Notes: generated by a model from the sequence alone, not told the origin. A stretch of DNA of 33,093 nt from Halobacteriales archaeon QS_9_67_15 (GCA_003023165.1 PXSD01000169.1:12582-45674); one strand, 5' to 3'; shown: positions 22,477 to 31,545, counted from the stretch's first letter. A program made the numbers and translations.

Positions 22477-23838
22477 ATGGACCGCGTAGACGTAGCGACC
22501 GTGGGCGGTGGCCCCGCCGGCACGTCGGCGGCGTGGGCGGCCGCCCGAGAGGGGGCCGACGCCCTCGTCGTCGAGAAGGGCGTCCCTCGGGCCGACCGCG
22601 ACCGCATCGGACCGGACTCGACGGACGCCGCCGGCATGCTCGACTACTGGGTCGACATCATGGACGTGTCGCCCGAGGCGATCCCGGACGACGTGATCCT
22701 TAGCGTCCTCGACGGCGCGGAGTTCATCGGCCCGACCGAGTCCGTCACGCTCGAAGAGACGGGCATCGATTCCTCGTACGACCACTTCGGGTTCGCCTTC
22801 CATCGCGCGAAGTTCGACGACTGGCTGCGCGACCGCGCCGAGGAGGCCGGCGGCACCTACCGCGTCGGAACCAGCGTCGACGGGGTCGAGACGGACCTCT
22901 CAGAATCCCCCCGACACACGCTTCGGCTCGCCGACGGCGACGAGATCGGAGCCGACTACCTGATCCTCGCCGACGGGCCACAGCGGACCGTCACCGCTGG
23001 CGTCCTCGACCAGTTCCTCCCCGGCGGCCGGAGCGCCTCGGACTACGTCGCGCCGAACGAGGCGAACCACATCGCCTACCAGGAACACCGCAAGATCCCG
23101 GAGGAGCTGTTCGACCCGGCCTACATCAAGTTCTGGTGGGGACTCATCCCTGGACACACCGCGTATCCGTGGATCTTCCCGAACGACGACAACGTCGCCC
23201 GCGTCGGCCTGACGATGCCCATCGGGATGGACCTCGACGACGTGGCGAACCCCGAGGGCTACGACCTGCTCGAACCCGACGACGAGCGGATCCCCTCCGG
23301 AGCGGTATACCTCCGGCGCCTGCTCGAACGGGAGTACCCGGGCTACGACCTCGACGACTTCCCGCTGGTCGAGGACCGCGGGAAACAGGACGGGACGGAG
23401 GCCTACCCGATCTCCTCGACGCGACCGATAGACTCGCCGACCGGCGCGGGCGTCGCCGTCGTCGGCGGCGCGATGGGGACGACCTCGGCGTTCCACGAAG
23501 GGGGTGACCACGTGGCCGTCCGAACCGGCAAGATCGCCGGCGAACTCGCCGCCAACGACCAGTTACTCAAGTACAATGGCCGCTGGAAGCGCGCCATCGG
23601 CGACGAGATCCTCAGGAACGTCGCGTTCGCGGAGATCGTCCGCGGCTGGGAACCGGACGACTGGGACCGCGTCTTCGCGGCGACCAGGCAGATGCAGCGC
23701 AAAGGCGGCTACGACTGGGGCGGCGCGCTGCGGTCGGGCGCGACCGCGCTGCGGGTTCTCGCGGACTACAAGTGGACGAAACGCGGCTTCAGCGACGGGA
23801 AGCACGTGCAGTTGCGACAGGACGAGTACACCGTCTGA
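22477..23838 (+). CDS. Geranylgeranyl reductase-family FAD-dependent oxidoreductase
   Basis: 453 aa flavoprotein. An N-terminal dinucleotide motif VGGGPAGTSAAWAA (about 9-22) ends in Glu33, and a second FAD contact is ILADGPQRTV. The substrate domain contains YIKFWWGLIPGHTAYPWIFP, which is typical of geranylgeranyl reductases, and the C-terminal FAD motif GVAVVGGAMGTTSAFHEGG. Members saturate isoprenoid chains of archaeal lipids or quinones, or oxidise other hydrophobic substrates; which one applies here is not visible. It stands alone, divergent from the thioesterase. Confidence 0.85.
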   Translation: MDRVDVATVGGGPAGTSAAWAAAREGADALVVEKGVPRADRDRIGPDSTDAAGMLDYWVDIMDVSPEAIPDDVILSVLDGAEFIGPTESVTLEETGIDSSYDHFGFAFHRAKFDDWLRDRAEEAGGTYRVGTSVDGVETDLSESPRHTLRLADGDEIGADYLILADGPQRTVTAGVLDQFLPGGRSASDYVAPNEANHIAYQEHRKIPEELFDPAYIKFWWGLIPGHTAYPWIFPNDDNVARVGLTMPIGMDLDDVANPEGYDLLEPDDERIPSGAVYLRRLLEREYPGYDLDDFPLVEDRGKQDGTEAYPISSTRPIDSPTGAGVAVVGGAMGTTSAFHEGGDHVAVRTGKIAGELAANDQLLKYNGRWKRAIGDEILRNVAFAEIVRGWEPDDWDRVFAATRQMQRKGGYDWGGALRSGATALRVLADYKWTKRGFSDGKHVQLRQDEYTV

Positions 23839-23871
23839 AGACGAACAGAGTCGCGAACTGCCGGTTCGGGC

Positions 23872-24651
23872 TCAGGCGTCGGGGAACCGGACCGTGTGCC
23901 GGAGCGTCCCCACGTCGTCGACCTCTACCTCGACCTCGTCACCGTCCGAGAGCGGGCCGACGCCCTCGGGGGTCCCGGTGGCGATCACGTCGCCCGGTTC
24001 GAGCGTCATGTACTCCGTGGTCTCTTCGATCAGCTCTGGGACCGAGAAGACCATCCGGTCGATAGTCGAGGACTGTTTCGTCTCGCCGTTGACGCGCGAC
24101 TCGATGGTCGCGTCCGTCGAGAGGTGTTCGGGGGTTGCGATGACCGGCCCGATGGGTGCGGCGTTGTCGAAGGCCTTGCCGCGGACCCAGTTCCGTTCGA
24201 TGTCCTGGTCGTCGCGGTTGGAGATGTCGTTGAAGCAGGTGTAACCCGCGATCACGTCGTCCGCGTTGGCGGCGTCGACGTTCCGACACTGCTCGCCGAT
24301 GACGACGCCGAGTTCGGCCTCGTACTCGACGCGTTCCTTGCCGGCCGGGAGCGTCACCGTGCTACCGTGGGTCGCGACGGTGTTCGGCGTCTTGATGAAC
24401 AGGAGCGGACGGTCTGGGACCGCTTCGTCGCGCTCGTCGGCGTGGTCGGCGTAGTTGCGGCCGACGCAGATGATCTTCGTCGGTTCACAGGGTGCGAGGA
24501 TGTCGACCTCCTCGGGGTCGAACGTCTCGTCGCCGAACGCGATGCGCCCGTACGGTCCCGCGGCGGCGGTGACGACGTCTTCCCCCGCTTCGGTCGCCCA
24601 CCGACCGCCGCGCACGTTACCGGCAGAATCGCGAAAGCGGACGCGTCTCAT
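23872..24651 (-). CDS. Fumarylacetoacetate hydrolase (FAH)-family protein
   Basis: 259 aa. FAH-type enzymes hydrolyse, decarboxylate or isomerise 2-oxo acids such as acylpyruvates. The metal ligands are visible as E111 and E113 (VEYEAELGVVIGE) and D142 (CFNDISNRDDQD). The loops ICVGRNYADHADE, FIKTPNTVATHG and DVIATGTPEGVGPL are diagnostic. ATG 24651 (MRRVRFRDSAGNVRGG) is supported by the TATA box 27 nt upstream; the longer open frame above it lies antisense to the prephenate dehydrogenase gene. Substrate unknown. Confidence 0.9.
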   Translation of the reverse strand: MRRVRFRDSAGNVRGGRWATEAGEDVVTAAAGPYGRIAFGDETFDPEEVDILAPCEPTKIICVGRNYADHADERDEAVPDRPLLFIKTPNTVATHGSTVTLPAGKERVEYEAELGVVIGEQCRNVDAANADDVIAGYTCFNDISNRDDQDIERNWVRGKAFDNAAPIGPVIATPEHLSTDATIESRVNGETKQSSTIDRMVFSVPELIEETTEYMTLEPGDVIATGTPEGVGPLSDGDEVEVEVDDVGTLRHTVRFPDA

Positions 24652-24673
24652 GACCCGGATATGTCCCGGCCAC

Positions 24674-24683
24674 CTGATAAGCG
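24674..24683 (-). promoter_or_regulatory. TATA box for the FAH-family gene
   Basis: CGCTTATCAG on the - strand, centred about 27 nt before ATG 24651. It shares CTTATCA with the xylose dehydrogenase promoter. Confidence 0.55.
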
Positions 24684-24744
24684 TTTTCAGAACGGGAGGA
24701 AGTAGCACACCGTCGTCGCCGGGGGGAGTCGAAGTACCGAACGG

Positions 24745-24752
24745 CTTTTGAG
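24745..24752 (+). promoter_or_regulatory. TATA box for prephenate dehydrogenase
   Basis: CTTTTGAG, 23-30 nt before ATG 24775. It argues for that start rather than the upstream ATG at 24748, which overlaps the box. Confidence 0.55.
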
Positions 24753-24774
24753 AGGCCGCACAGTAGCCCGCGCT

Positions 24775-25611
24775 ATGAACCTGCTCGTGGTCGGCGGCGG
24801 CGAGATGGGACGGTGGTTCGCCCGAACCGTCGCCGCCGGGACGCCCGACCCTCCGGCGGTCGCCGTCACCGACACCGACCCGAGCGTCGCCCGCGAGGCC
24901 GCCGACGCGCTGTCGGCGTCGCTCGACTCGGACGGAGCTGACGCGTCGGCCGCGCGGGTCCGTTCGGTCCCGACCGATACCGAGGAGGCCTTCGACGTGG
25001 TCGCATTCGCCGTCCCGGTCCCGGCCCTCGAAGCGGCCGTCGACTCGTACGCCGACCGCGCCGAACGGGCGCTCGTGGACGTGACGGGCGTCATGGGCCC
25101 GGCGGTCGAGACGATGGCCGCGGCCGCGCCCGACAGCGAGCGAGTCAGCTTGCACCCGCTGTTCGCCGCGTCGAACGCCCCGGGGAACGTCGCCGTCGTC
25201 CCCGACGCGCCCGGGCCGGTCACCGACGAGATCCGGGCGGCCATCGCGGCGGCGGGCAACAACTGCTTCGAGACGACCGCCGCGGAACACGACCGCGCGA
25301 TGGAGACGGTCCAGGCCCGCGCTCACGCGGCCGTGCTCGCGTTCGGACTCGCTGCCGAACCCGTCCCCGAGGAGTTCCAGACCCCCGTCTCGGCCGCGCT
25401 GTTCGACGCGCTCGAGACCGTCTCCGGGAACGACCCCGGCGTGTACGTCGACATCCAGAACGCCTTCGACGGCGCCGAGAGCGTGGCGGCCGCGGCGAGG
25501 GAGATCGCGGACGCCGACGACGAGACCTTCGAGCGATCGTATCGCTCGGCCGCCCCCGAATCAATCGACGATCCCGACGGTTCCACCGGACGCGAGGGGG
25601 GAGGATCGTGA
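24775..25611 (+). CDS. tyrA: Prephenate/arogenate dehydrogenase
   Basis: 278 aa. Oxidative decarboxylation of prephenate in tyrosine synthesis, NAD(P)+-dependent. The N-terminal Rossmann motif is LLVVGGGEMGRWFAR (3-17), the acidic VTDTDPSVARE region follows, then DVTGVMGPAVETM and the active-site His in VSLHPLFAASNAPGN. The C-terminal helical domain contains EHDRAMETVQARAHAAVLAF. An acidic/Gly tail ends the protein. The stop overlaps the next start (GTGA), so it is co-transcribed with the methyltransferase. Confidence 0.9.
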   Translation: MNLLVVGGGEMGRWFARTVAAGTPDPPAVAVTDTDPSVAREAADALSASLDSDGADASAARVRSVPTDTEEAFDVVAFAVPVPALEAAVDSYADRAERALVDVTGVMGPAVETMAAAAPDSERVSLHPLFAASNAPGNVAVVPDAPGPVTDEIRAAIAAAGNNCFETTAAEHDRAMETVQARAHAAVLAFGLAAEPVPEEFQTPVSAALFDALETVSGNDPGVYVDIQNAFDGAESVAAAAREIADADDETFERSYRSAAPESIDDPDGSTGREGGGS

Positions 25612-27011
25612 ACGCGGACCAGCGCGAGCAGGTCCGCTCGAACGCCAAGTACCTGCGCGAGGTCAGGCCGGTCGACCCCGAAGAGATACACGAGTACGTC
25701 GACGGTCAGCCGCACCCGGCTGCGGTGAAGCAGGTGCTCCACGAGTCGGCGGTCGGCCTCGGCCTCGTCGAACGCGCAGACGGGACCTTCGAGCCGGTCG
25801 AGGAGGGGCCGTTCTCGCCGACGTTCCACGGCGTCGAGTCGTTCCCGGTCGAGTACGGTCGCGTCCTCGAAGACTTGCTGGTCGAGCGGTACGGCGCCGG
25901 CTGGCCCGACGGCGAGTCCGGCGACCGGTTGCGCGAACGGATCCGGGCGGTCAAGGACGACTACTACCACCAGCGCGACGTGACCTACGACGCCGAGACG
26001 GCGCTGGCCTACGGGCTCTACCACCTCCCGGACTACTATGCCGTCGTCCAGTACGTCCTCACAGACATCGCCCGTGACGGACTCGTCCCGCGCCGCTTGC
26101 GCGTCCTCGACGTCGGCGCCGGCGTCGGCGGGCCGGCCCTCGGACTGCACGATCTGCTCCCCGGGGACGCGCTGGTCGACTACCACGCCGTCGAGCCAAG
26201 CGAAGCCTCGGACGTGCTGGAGCGGCTGGTCGCCGAAACGAGACGGAACTTCCACCCGACGATCCACCGAGAGACGGCCGAATCGTTCGAGCCAGCGGAC
26301 CTCGCCGACGGAACTGGGAGCGACCAGGAGACGACCGACGGGGGCTTCGACCTGATCCTCTTCTCGAATGTCCTGAGCGAACTCGACGACCCGGAATCAG
26401 TCGTCCTGCGCTACGCTGGCGCCCTCGCGGAGAACGGGACCGTCGTCGGTCTCGCGCCCGCGGACCGCAACACGGCTATCGGCCTCCGAGAGACCGAGCG
26501 GGTGGTCGCCGACCGCGGGCCGGACGCGGCGCCCGACCTCGAGACGCCGGTCTTCCAGCGACGCCTGGACGAGGGCGAGGCGACCGAAGGCGGCCTCGAC
26601 GGGGAGGAACGGCGCGACGGCGAGTTCGTCACCGTCGACGTGCAGTACGCCTACACGTTCCTCAGGCGCGACGGGCGCAGGCGCGTCGACTTCACGCCGG
26701 ACGGCTCGCGCGCGGCGAAGCTCGCCGACAGCGACGACCACGTGACCGACCGGGTCGACTGCTACGCGGCCAAGCTGAGCCACGACCTCGCGGCGGGCGA
26801 CAACGCGCTCTACCGGATCGGCGACGGGAGCCAACAGGCAGACCACTTCGCGGTGCTCACGAAGGAGTCGACGCTCAACGCCGACCTCCGGACGGCCGAG
26901 TACGGCGACGTGCTCGCCTTCGAGAACGTGCTCGTCCTCTGGAACGACGACGAGGACGCGTACAACCTCGTCGTCGACGGCGAGACCGTCGTCGACAGAG
27001 TGCCGATATAG
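25608..27011 (+). CDS. SAM-dependent methyltransferase, Rsm22-like family
   Basis: 467 aa, GTG start overlapping the tyrA stop by 4 bp. SAM motif I is RVLDVGAGVGGPALGL (about 165-180), and LILFSNVLSELDDPESVV is the post-core motif. The N-terminal 150 residues are helical with YHQRDVTYDAETALAYGLYH and PDYYAVVQYVLTDI, resembling Rsm22-type proteins associated with the small ribosomal subunit. The cysteine cluster found in mitochondrial Rsm22 is not present; only one Cys is visible. The C-terminal 80 residues look like an added beta domain. The rRNA target is inference from the family. Confidence 0.75.
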   Translation: MNADQREQVRSNAKYLREVRPVDPEEIHEYVDGQPHPAAVKQVLHESAVGLGLVERADGTFEPVEEGPFSPTFHGVESFPVEYGRVLEDLLVERYGAGWPDGESGDRLRERIRAVKDDYYHQRDVTYDAETALAYGLYHLPDYYAVVQYVLTDIARDGLVPRRLRVLDVGAGVGGPALGLHDLLPGDALVDYHAVEPSEASDVLERLVAETRRNFHPTIHRETAESFEPADLADGTGSDQETTDGGFDLILFSNVLSELDDPESVVLRYAGALAENGTVVGLAPADRNTAIGLRETERVVADRGPDAAPDLETPVFQRRLDEGEATEGGLDGEERRDGEFVTVDVQYAYTFLRRDGRRRVDFTPDGSRAAKLADSDDHVTDRVDCYAAKLSHDLAAGDNALYRIGDGSQQADHFAVLTKESTLNADLRTAEYGDVLAFENVLVLWNDDEDAYNLVVDGETVVDRVPI

Positions 27012-27063
27012 CGCGAGGGTGGACAGCGGACCGGCGCGGAACGCGACGGCCTCGGACGGAGGG

Positions 27064-27070
27064 CTTTTGC
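27064..27070 (+). promoter_or_regulatory. TATA box for surE
   Basis: CTTTTGC, 23-29 nt before ATG 27093, fits a leaderless transcript. Confidence 0.5.
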
Positions 27071-27092
27071 GACGCCCCTCCTCACACGGTGT

Positions 27093-27887
27093 ATGGACGA
27101 GCCGTCGATCCTCCTGACGAACGACGACGGAATCGAGAGCGCCGGCCTGCGCGCGCTCTACGACACGCTGACGGACGTGGGCGACGTGACCGTCGTCGCC
27201 CCCGCCGGGGACCAGAGCGCGGTCGGGCGGTCGCTCTCGCACGACGTGACCGTCCGCGAGCACGGACTCGGATACGCCATCGAGGGGACGCCCGCAGACT
27301 GCACGGTCGCGGGGCTCGGGTCGCTCGCGCCGGAGACGGACGTCGTCGTCGCGGGCTGTAACCAGGGCGCCAACCTCGGCGCGTACGTGCTCGGCCGGTC
27401 GGGGACCGTCTCGGCCGCGGTCGAGGCCACCTTCTTCGACGTGCCCGCTATCTCCGTCTCGATGTACATCCCGGTCCGCGACGACGCGGCCTACGAGGAC
27501 GTGCAGGTCGACCCGGAGAGCTACTCGGAGGCCGCCCGCGCCACGAAGTACCTCGTCGAGCGCGCACCGGAGACGGGCGTTTTCGACCACGCGGACTACC
27601 TCAACGTCAACGCGCCGGTCGCAGAGTGGGGACCCGCCGAAATGACGGTCACCGTTCCCTCGGAGGTGTACCAGATGACCGCGACCCGCGAAGCGGACGG
27701 GGAGATCCAGTTACACGACCGCATCTGGGAACGGATGGCCGACGGCGACGTCCCCGACCCGAAGGGGAGCGACCGGCGGGCTGTCGTCGACGGGGAGGTG
27801 AGCGTCTCGCCGCTGACGGCACCCCACACCACCGAACACCACGAGGACCTCGACGCGCTGGTCGGCGAGTACCGCTCGCAGGGGTGA
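27093..27887 (+). CDS. surE: 5'/3'-nucleotidase SurE
   Basis: 264 aa. Removes phosphate from nucleoside monophosphates with a divalent metal. The metal site is LLTNDDGIESAG (D11, D12), with Ser42 in DQSAVGRS and Asn90 in VAGCNQGANLG. The conserved GRSGTVSAAVEA follows. The canonical SGIN is AGCN here. A C-terminal arm with HDRIWERM is usual for the tetramer interface. Length is normal and the gene is monocistronic by its own TATA box. Confidence 0.92.
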   Translation: MDEPSILLTNDDGIESAGLRALYDTLTDVGDVTVVAPAGDQSAVGRSLSHDVTVREHGLGYAIEGTPADCTVAGLGSLAPETDVVVAGCNQGANLGAYVLGRSGTVSAAVEATFFDVPAISVSMYIPVRDDAAYEDVQVDPESYSEAARATKYLVERAPETGVFDHADYLNVNAPVAEWGPAEMTVTVPSEVYQMTATREADGEIQLHDRIWERMADGDVPDPKGSDRRAVVDGEVSVSPLTAPHTTEHHEDLDALVGEYRSQG

Positions 27888-27988
27888 GGCTCGCTCAGGG
27901 GTGCTCGGGTGGACGCGGGTAGGAGCCGAAACGCATACGTTGCAGCCGAGTGATACGCAGAACAACCGCCCTCCAGCGGTTCCGACTC

Positions 27989-29328
27989 ATGAGACAGACA
28001 GTCGCCATCGTCGGCGTCGCCGCCCTCACCCTGTTCGCCGGTTGCGGCAGCCTCCTCGGCGGACAGGACACCGCAGCGCCGACACAGACCGACGTATCGA
28101 ACGACCGACAGACCGACGGTCCGACACCGACGCAGTCAGCGACGCCGACCGCATCGGCCACACCGTCGTCGACACCCACCGCGTCGCCCACGCCGTCGCC
28201 GACCGCGTCGCCGACGCCCTCGCCGACCGACACGCCGACCGCAACACCGGTTGACGAGGACGACCCCGAGGTCGCAGTCGAAGGCGGGAATCTCTCCGTC
28301 GATGCGACCCAGGTGTACGCGGACGTGCAGGCGTTGCTCGGGACGGACGTGGACCCGCCGACGGTGTACGTCCGTGACGAGATGCCCGCGCTCGAACGCT
28401 ACAACGACCAGCTCGCCGCGGACCCCTTCTACGACACGTTCGGCTACGGCTCCGAGTTCGTGAACACGAGCGTCTACCACGGTCAGGCGAGTCCGCGTCA
28501 GGTCGTCGTGATGCCGAAGAACGCCAGCGAGGCCCAGGTGAGGACGCTGCTGGCCCACGAGTTCGTCCACTGGCTGCAGTTCCACAGCGACGTGGCCGAC
28601 ACCAGCGGGTTCGGCGGATTCGTCGACGACACCGACTCCTCGCAGGTCGCCGCCGGACTCGTCGAGGGCGCGTCGGTCTACATCACCGACGCGTACGTCG
28701 AACGATACATGAACGTCTCGTGGAACCAGACGGGGGAGCTCCGGGCGCAGTACAAGCAGGGGCCGGCCGGTCGTCGGCTGTTCCGCGCGCGGTACCTCTA
28801 CGGCGCTCAGTACATCCACTCGACCGTCGAGAACCCGCGAAACGTCTCCTGGCTCTACGACGAGTCGACGCCGACGCCCGTCACCAGCGAACAGCTGATC
28901 GACGGGACGGCGCCGAGCGAAGAACCGGAGCGTAATCTCACGCTCTCGGTGAACGAAACCGAGAACTGGACGGTCTCGTCGAACCACTACGACACGAAAG
29001 GCGAGATCGTCGTCCGGACGATGGTCCGAGCGGAACTGAACCGGTCGGTCGCGTCGGCGGCCGCCGACGGCTGGGGCAGTGACCACGTCACGAGAGCCGC
29101 CTCGGTGTCGCCTGGGCCCTCCGCTGGGACGCCGCCGGAGAGGCCGACGAGTTCGCTGACGCGTTCCAGCAGTGGCGAACCGAGCGGCCCGACGACGTCG
29201 ATGACGACTATCGCCTCGTCCGCGTCGACGACCAGACCGTGGCCGTGTTCGCCGGCGACGACGCGTTCGTCTCGGACGCGACGGCCTCGGGCTCGAACGA
29301 CGCAGTCACCGTCTCTGCGGCGGGCTGA
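27989..29328 (+). pseudogene. Hvo_1808-type surface lipoprotein, frameshifted near the C-terminus
   Basis: The N-terminus is a lipoprotein signal (VAALTLFAGC, Cys19), then a Thr/Pro/Ser stalk of about 60 residues with TPSPTASPTPSPT repeats. The globular part has LLAHEFVHWLQFHS (HExxH at 190-194) and GLVEGASVYITDAYVE, a downstream Glu at about 226, which together look like a gluzincin-type metal site. The frame holds to about GWGSDHV (29090). The family C-terminus continues in another frame as GVAWALRWDAAGEADEF to a TGA at 29326-29328. A one-base deletion (or two-base insertion) around 29081-29095 explains this. In the original frame translation runs on to 29404 as low-complexity sequence. A sequencing error is possible. 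Confidence 0.75.
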
Positions 29329-29429
29329 CCGCCGCCGGCTCGTGATAGGCTCCTCCGGACCGATTTCTCCCCCGTTAGGGCGGACGCGGCTCACACAACA
29401 CTGAAATCGCCGTTCCACGAAGGCAGTTC

Positions 29430-30248
29430 ATGGGAGAACACGCCGCGGTCGACCGCGTCGAAGAGCCCGTGACGGTGTCGTCGATGGTCGACGACCTCCG
29501 CGAGGTCGGCCTCTCGGCCGGCGAAACCGTGCTGGTCCACTCCTCGCTGTCCGCGCTCGGTTGGGTGTGTGGCGACGCGCAGGCCGTCGTCGACGCCCTC
29601 CGGCGAGCGGTCACGGAGTCCGGAACGGTCGTCGCCCCGACGCACACCGGACAGTACACGGACCCTGCCGTCTGGTCGAACCCACCGGTCCCCGACGCGT
29701 GGGTCGAGACGGTCCGCGAGGAGCGGCCGCCGTTCCGCCCGGAGAGCACGCCGACGCGGTCGATGGGTGCCGTCCCGGAGTGCTTCCGCTCGTACCCCGA
29801 CGTGGTCAGGAGTCGACACCCGACGTACTCGTTCGCGGCGTGGGGTGCCGACGCGCGGGAAACCGTCGCGGACCACCGCTACGACTGCGGGCTCGGCGAA
29901 TCTTCACCGCTCGCGGACATCTACGACCGGGACGGGTCGGTGCTGATGCTCGGGACGGGCTACGACACGAACACGTCACTGCACCTCGCGGAGTACCGGG
30001 CCGAGTTCCCGAAAGAGACGGTTCGGAACGACGCGCCGGTCGTCGAGAACGGCGAAGTCGTCACGGTCGAGTACGAGGAGTTCGCGACCGATACGTCCGA
30101 TTTCGAGGCGCTCGGGAGCGACTTCGAGGCCGAACGCGGAAGTGCGGTGGAGCGGGGTCCGGTCGGGGACGCCGAGACGGCGCTCCTCGACCACCCGGAA
30201 CTCGTCGACTACGCGGTAGACTGGTTCGAGCGAAACCGCGGCGACTGA
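29430..30248 (+). CDS. AAC(3)-family N-acetyltransferase
   Basis: 272 aa. The acetyl-CoA-dependent AAC(3)/YokD fold shows LVHSSLSALGWV (about 35-46), VVAPTHTGQYTDP, ESTPTRSMGAVPECFR, the catalytic-His element RSRHPTYSFAAWG (H130) and MLGTGYDTNTSLHLAEY. Known members acetylate aminoglycosides, but archaeal homologues are common in unexposed genomes and probably act on other amines; archaeal ribosomes are largely insensitive to these drugs. Single gene, no mobile context. Confidence 0.88.
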   Translation: MGEHAAVDRVEEPVTVSSMVDDLREVGLSAGETVLVHSSLSALGWVCGDAQAVVDALRRAVTESGTVVAPTHTGQYTDPAVWSNPPVPDAWVETVREERPPFRPESTPTRSMGAVPECFRSYPDVVRSRHPTYSFAAWGADARETVADHRYDCGLGESSPLADIYDRDGSVLMLGTGYDTNTSLHLAEYRAEFPKETVRNDAPVVENGEVVTVEYEEFATDTSDFEALGSDFEAERGSAVERGPVGDAETALLDHPELVDYAVDWFERNRGD

Positions 30249-30281
30249 GGTCCGGGGGCCGGTATGTGCCGGCCACGGACT

Positions 30282-30288
30282 GTTTATC
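30282..30288 (+). promoter_or_regulatory. TATA box deciding the start of the YjeF-type gene
   Basis: GTTTATC is 21-27 nt before ATG 30309. It is too close to the in-frame ATG at 30300 and lies downstream of the one at 30264, so 30309 is preferred. Confidence 0.5.
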
Positions 30289-30308
30289 GCTCGTCTATAA
30301 TGGCTCGT

Positions 30309-31094
30309 ATGGAGGAACTGGTCTCGAAGCTCTCCGAGAGTCCGGACGCGGAGAAAGGCGACAGGGGGCGGCTCGGTATCGTCGGCGGAAGCATCGAGTT
30401 CGCCGGGCCGCCGGCACTCGCAGGCCTCGCGGCCCTCAGAACCGGGACGGACGTAACGAAGGTGCTCACGTCTGAGGTCGCGATAGAGGTGGTCGCGGGG
30501 TTCTCGCCGAACCTCCTCACGAATCGGTTCACCGGCGACGTGCTCACCGAAGACTCCGTCGGCAAGGTCGTCACCCTCGCCGAGTGGAGCGACGCGCTCG
30601 TGGTCGGACCGGGACTCGAGTCCCCGCATCCAGACGCAGTCAGGGGGATCCTCGAGCGGGTCGCCGTCCCGACGGTCGTCGACGCCGCCGCTATCGGGCC
30701 CGCGCTCGGTGGGCCGTTCGAGGGGACGGTCGTTACGCCGGACACCGCGGAAGTCGAGCGCATCGAGACGGAGTACTCGTCGCTGGACGCGTTCGCGCGA
30801 GAGACGGGTGCTGTCGTCGTCTCGAAGGGAGCCGAGGACGTGATCTACGCGGGCGACGAGCGGTTCCGCAACGACGAGGGGACCCCGTCGATGACGGTGG
30901 CCGGCACGGGTGACAGCCTCGCCGGCGTCGTCGGTTCGTTGCTGGGAGAGGGGTTCGACCCTGTAGACGCCGCCCGTCTCGGACCGTGGATCGTCGGTCG
31001 CGCCGGCGAACTGGCCGACGACGAGTACGGCATCGGCCTCCTCGCGACGGACCTGATCGAGCGGATCCCCGCCGCGATTCGGTCGAGTCGGTGA
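30309..31094 (+). CDS. ADP/ATP-dependent NAD(P)H-hydrate dehydratase-like kinase (YjeF C-terminal type)
   Basis: 261 aa, ribokinase-like fold. The conserved signs are EKGDRGRLGIVGGSIEFAGP near the N-terminus, SDALVVGPGLE (about 94-104), VVDAAAIG (Asp125), VVTPDTAEVERI where other members have TPHxxE, and the catalytic anion-hole VAGTGDSLAGVVG (about 197-209). Members dehydrate damaged NAD(P)HX back to NAD(P)H. Bacterial proteins carry an epimerase domain fused at the N-terminus; it is absent here. The PD in place of PH makes the exact substrate less sure. Confidence 0.8.
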   Translation: MEELVSKLSESPDAEKGDRGRLGIVGGSIEFAGPPALAGLAALRTGTDVTKVLTSEVAIEVVAGFSPNLLTNRFTGDVLTEDSVGKVVTLAEWSDALVVGPGLESPHPDAVRGILERVAVPTVVDAAAIGPALGGPFEGTVVTPDTAEVERIETEYSSLDAFARETGAVVVSKGAEDVIYAGDERFRNDEGTPSMTVAGTGDSLAGVVGSLLGEGFDPVDAARLGPWIVGRAGELADDEYGIGLLATDLIERIPAAIRSSR

Positions 31095-31163
31095 CCGCCG
31101 GCGCCGGGTCTGCACGCGAACGCAAGCACCGCGCCGATACCGGCTCCAGCGGAACTGCCATCT

Positions 31164-31454
31164 ATGAGTACGCCGGAGGGGAACTTCGAGACCGCGATAG
31201 ACGACTCGAGAGACAGGGCGGCCCGCGAGCGGGCGATCGACGAACTCCAGACGGCCAACGAGTGCGACAGCCTCGCGGAACTCGCGCGCATGGACGACAT
31301 CGAAGCGGAGTACCGCGAACTGGCGATCCGGAACCTCGGCCACCCGCAGTGCGAGCCGACGCTATCGAACATCGTCGACGAGGGCGACCTCTCCGACGAG
31401 CTCGCACGCTCGGTCCTCACGGAGACACCCGACAGTTCGGGCGCCGGCCCGTAG
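31164..31454 (+). CDS. Small acidic helical protein of unknown function
   Basis: 96 aa, mostly predicted helix: RAARERAIDELQTANECDSL, MDDIEAEYRELAIRNLGHPQ and CEPTLSNIVDEGDLSDELAR. The pattern of paired helices with a conserved-looking RNLGHPQ turn is reminiscent of a short HEAT-like repeat, but no family can be named. Codon use matches neighbouring genes and the reading frame has no competing gene on the other strand, which supports it as real. Confidence 0.65.
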   Translation: MSTPEGNFETAIDDSRDRAARERAIDELQTANECDSLAELARMDDIEAEYRELAIRNLGHPQCEPTLSNIVDEGDLSDELARSVLTETPDSSGAGP

Positions 31455-31515
31455 CACGCGCTCTTTCGACGATTTCCCGGGTAGAGTGCCGCGTTCGTCT
31501 GCCAGGGACCGAACC

Positions 31516-31523
31516 ACTATACG
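31516..31523 (+). promoter_or_regulatory. TATA box for carbonic anhydrase
   Basis: ACTATACG, 23-30 nt before ATG 31546; supports that start over the in-frame ATG at 31486. Confidence 0.55.
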
Positions 31524-31545
31524 GTCGTTCTACGATGTCGAACGT

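Noticed and set aside
28090-28260. Short tandem repeats (ACGCCGTCGCCGAC-like) resembling a repeat array
   Set aside because: They encode the TPSPT stalk of the surface lipoprotein; units are short, imperfect and have no spacers, so this is not CRISPR. No CRISPR array or cas gene is present in the window.
29430-30248. Antibiotic-resistance gene because of AAC(3) family membership
   Set aside because: The family is common in archaea with no drug pressure, no mobile element adjoins it, and sequence alone does not show aminoglycoside activity.
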